Source: Cryptomeria japonica
Taxonomy: Eukaryota > Streptophyta > Pinopsida > Cupressales > Cupressaceae
Length of the DNA: 64,000 nt
Assembly (NCBI RefSeq): GCF_030272615.1
Contig: NC_081407.1
Span: 266,671,574 to 266,735,573 of the forward strand
Reading direction: 5' to 3'
Shown here one piece after another: positions 57,561-64,000 of the stretch (positions are counted from its first letter, which is position 1; each line of letters starts with the position of its first letter). The translations under genes were made by a program, and so were the position numbers. A model generated the notes under the pieces. It did no database searches. It was not told the origin of the DNA and saw nothing but the letters and a program-made list of their open reading frames with translations.

Positions 57561-58499
57561 AAAAACCCAAAAAACATCAAATAAACTCTGAAAATCCTAC
57601 AAACTAGAAACAATCAAAAACCCAAAAACAATTTGTTATTCACTATTCATAATAAATATGCTTTGCAAAAACAAACATTTGAGCAAATACAACCATAACA
57701 TCATGCAAAACATTAAGCTTAACAAATCATGTATCAACGAACAAACTATCAAGCTAGTCTACAACTTAATTGATCAACTACCTATCAGTTTTCAGCATCC
57801 CTATCAAACAAAGTGCCTTTACAAATACATCATTCCTAAAACAAGCACCTATCAGATATCATGTCCTAACGGATGCATCTTTCCTATAATGGGCATCCTA
57901 TCAAACAATCATCATATCCAAAAAGACTTATCCTTAGCAAGAAGATCAATATAGTTGTTGACTCATTTGGTCCAATGAGTCTTCTCTTATATTTGATTTG
58001 TATTTACATCGCATTCCTATGCTACTCAAGAATGTTCGAAAGTGACTAGAGAAGCTAGGGTGGTTCGTGATCCTTTTTCTTTGTTTGTTGTTTATGGTGT
58101 TCCATAAAATTTTGGGGCACAGGTATTTTGTGTGTCTATGTTGGTACATTCATTCAGCAAGTATCCTATGCAAAAATCAAATTCAAGGATAACTATGCTT
58201 GTGACTATCACACATACCTCAACCCTTAGTACAACAGCCCTAGAATGGATGGATTCACTCCTTGTCAACTACGTGTCTATTACTGCAATGGGATATCACT
58301 TACACCTTGGTTTTTCATACCCAGCTGTACAAACCTCCATTGATACATAATAAGGCTCGATGATGAAATTGTTGCACTACCTAAGAAGCACAAGAATTTG
58401 TGATAGTTTCATTTCCTCATATCAATTATTCTATACATCAATCAATTCTATTTCCTAAAATTCTTCACTTTCATAATATTTTACCGTTCATCAAACTTG

Positions 58500-58650
58500 C
58501 ATCTATCATTTGTCTTATACATGATGTATCCTTCCTGAAACAAAACATTTTTATATAGCATTTATCTTATATAGGATGTGTCTTTCCTTAAACCAAATAA
58601 TCATCTATCTTTTTCTTATATAGGATGTGTCCTTCCTAAAACCAAACTTC
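58500..58650 (+). repeat. Three tandem copies of a roughly 60-bp unit
   Basis: Units contain ATCTTATATAGGATGTGTC, then TTCCTNAAACCAAA. The first copy (ATACATGATGTATCC) is more diverged. Confidence 0.7.
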
Positions 58651-58927
58651 ATCTTTATCCATCAATCCAATCAATCCAATCAATCTGATCAATCAATCAA
58701 TCTACAAATCACTCCAGCCATTTCTTCTACCTAATCAAACCCATACATGTCATAAACAAACCATTCAAATATCTCTCATATAACATCCTTCTTTCAACAG
58801 ATCATTCATGCCTTTAATGCACAAATAATCTCTCAAGGGGGCATCAACATCCTACCTCCATCCCTCGGCATACTGGGACATGTTTTACACTTTTTCTTTG
58901 AAACAATGTTACTTTGAACATTGTCTC

Positions 58928-58941
58928 AAAGAAGGGCAAAA
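58928..58941 (+). promoter_or_regulatory. Polypurine tract of the non-coding element
   Basis: AAAGAAGGGCAAAA directly before TGTAGACACC. It differs at one base from the Tat-1 tract, and the preceding TTGTCTC word is shared too. Confidence 0.85.
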
Positions 58942-59897
58942 TGTAGACACCTAGAATTGTCTTGCGCCTACAAACACCAATTTTACTAATTATTCCTCTT
59001 AATATTCCTCATCATTTTCATAATCTCTCTAATTTCTAAATCATTTAATCAATCAACCCTTTTCCTCTTTAAATTAATTAAATAATTTTATTATTTAATT
59101 AATCTCGATTATTCATAAATTTATTTAATCTAATTTCTTCTTCATTTTGAATTAACCAAATTCTCTCCTAAATTCAAATTCATTTCATTTCTCATTAATT
59201 CAAATGCATTTCATCTTTTGAAAACCCAACTTCAAATTAAATGGCTCATTTCACCTTAATTTCCTACATCACATGTCAAAATTCCTAACTGCCACTGACT
59301 TCTAATTAACTCTCAATCAACTTTTTTCTAACTATTCAATCAATTCAATCTTCTAATCATCAAGCCAATTAACTACTAAATCAAATTTCTTAACTAATCA
59401 AACAATCATGTTCAACTCTCAATCAATTCTCTTAACTACTCAATCAATCTAGTTGATCTCTCAATTAGATTTAGTGAATATGAGCAACTCTCTCCCATCA
59501 ACTTGTCTCATCAAATCTCAACCATTGATTATTTATGTCTTCAAATCGATATCAATCATCTAATCAATCCTTTCAAAATCTATAAATTGAGAATCAATCT
59601 CTCTATTTCGATAACCACTATCTTTGAATTCTTGTGTCAACATATTTCAAGTTTTCATAGTGCAACTCTGAGAGTCAATGTTCCACAAGAAAAAGAAGAA
59701 CAATAGGAGTCTCAATGCTCGTGATCAACAATGGAGTTTGCTTCATTTTCTTTATTAGAATATCTTTTGTATTGTTAATTTAATTATTATACTCTTATTG
59801 GTTTGTATATGGAATTGCATGATAGGGTTAAGTTTAGTGATTACTTGGCATTGATATATTAGGCTCAAGTGTTCCTCTGATTTTTCAAGTGCATACA
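58942..59897 (+). repeat. 3' LTR of the non-coding element
   Basis: 956 bp, colinear with the 5' LTR but with several indels. For example, a segment at about 59730-59790 is absent from the 5' LTR and an AT-rich part near 59100 is shorter. Divergence is much higher than in Tat-1. Confidence 0.88.
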
Positions 59898-59902
59898 CTT
59901 AC

Positions 59903-61316
59903 CTTTAGTGTACCAATTTGGATGAGGGATGTCAGCTAGGATCAAAAGCTCAAAGGGTGGGCAAGTTGCAAACTTTGACAGCATGGGTGCCTTTCCCTTG
60001 TCTACATCAAAAGTAGTTGCGGGAATAGAAGACACCACTAGGATCTATGTATTCCTAAGCAAGTGAGGAGGTCTACCCTAAGGAATGGATCTATCCCTAG
60101 CCCCCGATGAAGAAGGGACAAAAGACACGAAGTACTGCAACATAGGAGCAGACAAGGAAGGTGGAGCAGATATCGATGCAAGAAGAGGTTATGAGTACCT
60201 AGGCTGAAGTAAATTAGGATCCAACTCCCCCATCTTATATTGATAATATGCTATATACATTAAATCACCACAAGGAAGCGCAGTTCCAACCGAAATAGGC
60301 CAAGAGTGATCCAATGAAAAATCCCCACCGGCTACGAGCAGTCGATATCCAGTATCCTAGACATGTTGGAGCCCTCATAAAGAAACTTTAAGCACTTGTG
60401 AAACTTGAATCACTGAAGGGGTCGCATCCATAGCAATCAAAGAGGGGATATGTAATTTAACCTGAAAAAGATTCGATTCAAAAATAATAACGAACATAAT
60501 TGATACAGCCTTGGGTCCCACAAGGACTGTCAAGGTGATATTTCCCAAAGATCTGAGAGATAATCCATTATGTGTACAAAGGGTAGCATGACACTCATTG
60601 TATCTTGGCCTATGCCAACCATTAGAAAACAAGGCCTCCTTTGTAATAACATTAACTCTACATGAAGGATAAACCATCACACCTACGATAGCCTGACCAT
60701 TTAACTTTGCAAGGATGTATAAAGGAGAAAGCTAAGGAACATCCAAAGGGGTGAAAGATATATCAATGGTTTTTCACCCTCTAGATAGGAGGTGAGATAC
60801 GAGTGATAGTGACCATATTCACGTATGGGCCCTCATTTGAATTCAAATCTAAAGATGATGCAGAGACAAAGTTAGACGAATGTGTTGGAAAGAAATCTAT
60901 GTATACTTGCAACTCATGGTTTGCCTTGTCCACAAACTTGTTAGATTTCTACTTTCTTTCATTGACTTGGATAGCTCTAATATCTATGTGGTCTTGGAAA
61001 AAATGTCTAAGATGAATGCAACGTTCAGTGTCATTTCCAGGCACACAGTGAAACTAACAGAACTTTGAACCATTATAGAACTGAAGGTATGGTATTTTGT
61101 TGGGAAAAGGTCTAGTTGCAAGAAGGTTATTAAGTTATCCTTTAACAATCTTTGTGTTATGCTCAAATAAGAGTCATTTAACTTTGTAAAGACTATTTTG
61201 TTGTGGCTCTTGTGCAGATCTCTCAGTCACCTAAGGTACAGTGACAACATTAGCCATAGCTTTGTTCTTTATGGACCCTTCCATGGAAGATATACCCCCA
61301 AAAGCACCAACATGAA
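59903..61316 (-). pseudogene. Old Tat-like element: Gag end and protease, piece 1
   Basis: From high to low coordinates the minus strand reads HVGAFGGISSMEGSIKNKAM, LLATRPFPNKIPYLQFYNGS and then FCxFHCVPGNDTERCIHLRH, a decayed CX2H...C zinc motif of Tat-type Gag. Protease text follows in an open stretch 60680-60375: SLGNITLTVLVGPKAVSIMF and IAMDATPSVIQVSQVLKVS. This parallels VGPVTKDVV and MRAVPSTYHQC in Tat-1. Many stops and frame changes show great age. The element received two later insertions, listed separately. Confidence 0.65.
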
Positions 61317-61321
61317 AGTTT

Positions 61322-62378
61322 TGTAGGTCCCGGGGACAACTGAGAGGGGGGTGTGAATCAGTGTTCTAATAAATTCAAACCAAAATCTTATTAACCAACT
61401 CAATGCTTAGTACCGATAAGACAGTTAAGTATGTTGGTAAATAGTGTTAACAGAAAATTGCTATACCGGTAAGAATTAATGCATGAAAGATAAACATAAA
61501 GTCATCCACAACACATGACACAAATATTTGTACGTGGAAACCCTGTAAGGGGAAAAACCACAGTGGGAAACCTTACCCACAATCAGATGATACTACTGCA
61601 GATAGTAAGTGTACAAAGAGGGGTATGCACATGCAGAAAGGCCAACAGCCTAGAGCTCACTGCTCAATCACAAATGGGAGTCACACTGACTATAGTTGGA
61701 TGGTTAAATCCAATGAGAATGTACTGCACAAAATAGCATCTTCATATGCTAGATTCAGTACCAGTGTAATGCTGATAAGCTTCTACAAAAACCTAACTTC
61801 ACCTTCAAATGATGTCTTCGTGTGTATCTCTGTTTGATTTCGCATATATCCTTCCTTAAATCTTTTTCGCATTCCACACTTGATCTTACAAATAAGATCT
61901 TACATTTATACTATACCCTAAGACCAATTTTAGTAGGTCGGCTCTACAAGATATTACAATAAAATATTTTACAAATAATACAATATCCAATGCAATAACC
62001 GATTGAACATGTCGGCTTAATGCATTTACAACAATAATAAATCATCTCCATAGCGTGCCATGCTGATCTGGAAAAGATAAACCTGTCGGTGTAACCCTAG
62101 ATAACCTGGACCTATTTGTCAGTAAAAGCAAATATGCAAATAAGAATATGCCAATGATTATTACTTCAAAGAAAGGTGTCCACATGATGTCTTCGACATT
62201 ACCAGGTGTCTTCCATGTCAATGCAGGTACCGGTGAACATTATATCTTGTCGGTTAACCATATACCGGTGACTGTTTTGAACAGTTTACTGATTGCCGGT
62301 GAATGTTGCTGGATCTCCAAAGTGGGTGTATTTAGTAGGTGTTGACATCAATGACAAAACCATACCAAAATACCAACA
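61322..62378 (-). repeat. 3' LTR of right-edge Copia element (Copia-3)
   Basis: 1,057 bp, TGTAGGTCCCGGGG to AAATACCAACA on the plus strand. It abuts the polypurine tract at 62379. It contains GGGGAAAAACCACAGTGGG and CACTGCTCAATCACA-like words seen also in the LTR at 13164-14022. ACCGGT words are frequent. The outer flank is AGTTT (61317-61321); the other target copy lies outside the window. Confidence 0.9.
61913..61920 (-). promoter_or_regulatory. TATA-like box of Copia-3 LTR
   Basis: The minus strand reads TATAAATG about 460 bp from the LTR start. Confidence 0.45.
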
Positions 62379-62653
62379 ATCTCCCCCTTTGGCATTGATG
62401 GCAACACAAGATGGAAAAACCATCAAAGTGCCAAAATAGAAATGCCAAGTACAGAAACCAATTCTCCCTCTGGGAGTAATCATACCAAACTCTCATACCA
62501 ATCTTTCCTCAAAAAGATAATGCATTTTTCAATATATCTTTCCTTAATGTTTTCCCATATATCTCTCCCCCTTTGACATCAAATGCCAAAGTCACAAAAA
62601 GTCAAGTTCATACAAAATACCAACCAATTCAATATACCAACTACTCCCCCTGA
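62379..62653 (-). promoter_or_regulatory. Polypurine tract and extra copies, Copia-3
   Basis: AAAGGGGGAGAT (minus) at 62379-62390 abuts the LTR. Further copies are at 62564-62575 and 62643-62653. This is the same three-copy layout as 7465-7708, with matching GCCAAAG neighbours at the first two. Confidence 0.75.
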
Positions 62654-62731
62654 GAAGTAGCTTCCTCATCAAATACCAGAATAAAAGATTTGTCCATTTA
62701 ATTTTCCCAGTTGATGACAATCATCAACTAT

Positions 62732-64000
62732 CTAAGGCTCTACTGGTGGAGGTAAGACTCCAAGCTGATCTCTGAGATACTCAAAGGTTTCCTTAGGCAA
62801 AGGTTTTGTAAAAATGTCTGCAAGCTATTCTTTAGTATTCACATAAACCAGTTTTATTTCCTTTTCTTCAACTTTTTCCCTTAGAAAATTTAGTTTGATA
62901 GAAACATGTTTTGTTTTAGAATGTAATACTGGATTCTTAGATATATCAATTGCTGCAGTGTTATCACAATATATAGTAATAGGTTCCTTGCATTTTACCT
63001 TTATGTCTTTCAACATTTGCTTAAGCCAAAGTACCTGTGTACAGTTTGTTGCTGCTGCAACATATTCTGATTCTACAGTTGATAAAGATGTACAACTCTG
63101 TTTCTTACTTAACCAAGAAACTAATCTCTTTCCAAGAAAGAATGCTCCTCCAGTGGTGCTTTTTCTATCATCCACATCTCCTACCCAATTTGCATCTGTG
63201 TATGCATATAGATCAAAATCTTCATCTTTAGGATACCATAATCCAAGATTTGTTGTGCCTTGTAAGTACCGAAAAATCCTTTTTACTGTTGATTCATGAT
63301 TTTCCCTGGGATTACTCTGAAATCTAGAAACTATACATACTGCATTCATAATATCAAGTCTGGTTTGTGTCAAATACAGTAAACCTCCTATCATAGATTT
63401 GTATCTAGTTGGATTGACAGTTGTAGATTCATCCCTTTGAGATAATTTGTCATTTGTAGTCATAGGTGTGCTTACCGGTTTAGAGTTTTCCATCCCAAAT
63501 TTCTTAAGTAGTTCTTTCAAGTACTTAGATTGACTCAAAAATATGCCTTTATCAGTCTGTAAAATCTGCAATCCTAAAAAGAATTTTATTTCTCCAATCA
63601 TAGACATTTCAAATTCATGTTGTGTTTTAAGAGAAAATTCTTTGCATAATCCATCTTCTCCTCCAAAGATTATATCATCAACAAATACTTCCATAATCAA
63701 GATGTCATCATTAGTTACTTTTTAATATAAATTGCTATCTGCATTTCCTTTAGTAAAACCAATTATTAAAAGATACTTATCCAATCTTGTAGACCAGGCT
63801 CTTGGAGCTTGTTTTAGTCCATACAGAGCTTTTCTTAATCTGCAAACCATATCATTGTTATCTGTCAAAGAAAATCCATCAGTTTGTTCAATATAAACTT
63901 CTTCAAGATCTCCAATCAAAAATGCACATTTAATATCCATTTGATAAACTTTGTAATCCTTGTGAGCTGCAAAGGCCAAGAATAATCTAACTGCCTCAAT
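62732..64000 (-). pseudogene. Copia-3 pol: RT and RNase H, partial at window edge
   Basis: The gene enters from beyond 64000. RT: LAFAAHKDYKVYQMDIKCAF with the first catalytic Asp, LRKALYGLKQAPRAW, and EVFVDDIIFGG near 63660-63692 with the Asp pair. Connection: GEIKFFLGLQILQTDKGIFL. RNase H: YTDANWVGDVDDRKSTTGGA, VESEYVAAA, IYCDNTAAIDISKNP, ending FTKPLPKETFEYLRDQLGV and a stop at 62732. One frame is kept throughout, with stops at 63720 and 62825 (the second a Gln codon changed to TAG) and probably one lost codon near GDLEEVYIEQ. It is better preserved than Copia-1. Confidence 0.93.

Larger units (their letters stand above)
52514..58927 (+). other. Interior of the non-coding element, no gene recognised
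   Basis: 6.4 kb of AT-rich DNA. Open stretches such as 55983-56516 are Ser/Pro/Ile-rich translation of C-rich, A-rich sequence (CCATCC, TCATCC) and show no domain. Short AAAC/CCATC-rich tracts dominate 54900-57000. A GCACTTGCACATTTTGTG part near 53330 and a GATGAAAACC word pair near 56560-56690 are the only other structures noticed. Confidence 0.6.
51495..59897 (+). mobile_element. Non-coding LTR retrotransposon (large non-autonomous type)
   Basis: LTRs at 51495-52491 and 58942-59897 share TGTAGACACCTA starts, GTGCATACA ends and a TATAAATTGAG box. A primer site (52496) and polypurine tract (58928) have the normal order for the plus strand. The 6.4-kb interior has no recognisable gag or pol on either strand. 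Flanks CTTGT (51490-51494) and CTTAC (59898-59902) agree only partly, so this is an old insertion. It would depend on proteins of related Ty3/gypsy elements. Confidence 0.85.

Noticed and set aside
1-64000. Host gene, tRNA or rRNA
   Set aside because: No stretch outside transposable elements shows a conserved domain, a clear exon series or tRNA/rRNA sequence.

Overview
This window looks like intergenic DNA from a large, repeat-packed plant nuclear genome, probably a gymnosperm. The reasons are the AT-rich composition, nested LTR retrotransposons of the Copia (Sirevirus-like) and Ty3/gypsy (Tat-like) kinds, and plant L1-type LINE remains. The species cannot be fixed from the sequence. I see no convincing host gene, tRNA, rRNA or CRISPR. 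Every recognisable coding stretch is a transposable-element gene, and nearly all carry stops or frameshifts, so they are called pseudogenes.

Layout. 1-5812: plus-strand LINE ORF2 (reverse transcriptase, zinc-binding region, RNase H), split by a solo-LTR-like insert (389-1715) and followed by an unidentified ORF chain. 6053-22364: complete minus-strand Copia element (Copia-1) with target duplication AAGAA. Its pol is split by a second insertion (8678-17661, duplication ACTTT), which itself holds a third, non-autonomous Sirevirus-like insertion (8695-14022, duplication AATCA) carrying a partial Gag and an extra ORF. 22370-23470: minus-strand LINE ORF1. 24100-31472: minus-strand element remnant with a candidate 3' LTR, a polypurine tract and a long unusual ORF, interrupted by a solo LTR (28487-29716). 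31551-33025: array of about 23 copies of a roughly 52-bp-spaced motif. 34100-34879, 51123-51489 and 59903-61316: pieces of one old Tat-like gag-protease region, split by two later insertions. These are the young Tat element 34885-51117 (minus, duplication AGCGG, LTRs of 774 bp each) and a non-coding LTR element 51495-59897 (plus). 61322-64000: 3' part of another minus-strand Copia element that runs off the window.

The most interesting unit is the young Tat element (Tat-1). Its minus strand carries one 2,508-codon gag-pol frame with a second, archaeal-type RNase H; the roughly fifteen premature stops are all single-transition changes. The opposite strand, between pol and the 3' LTR, holds an antisense gene with a plant mobile domain (PMD) and a plausible short first exon. 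Between that exon and the PMD exon lie two arrays: a 19/21-bp-phased CGCGTCTGTGT array, repeated in the same relative orientation upstream of gag, and seven hairpin units with 15-nt loops whose stems vary in sequence yet stay complementary. This covarying array is the best candidate here for an undescribed functional structure.
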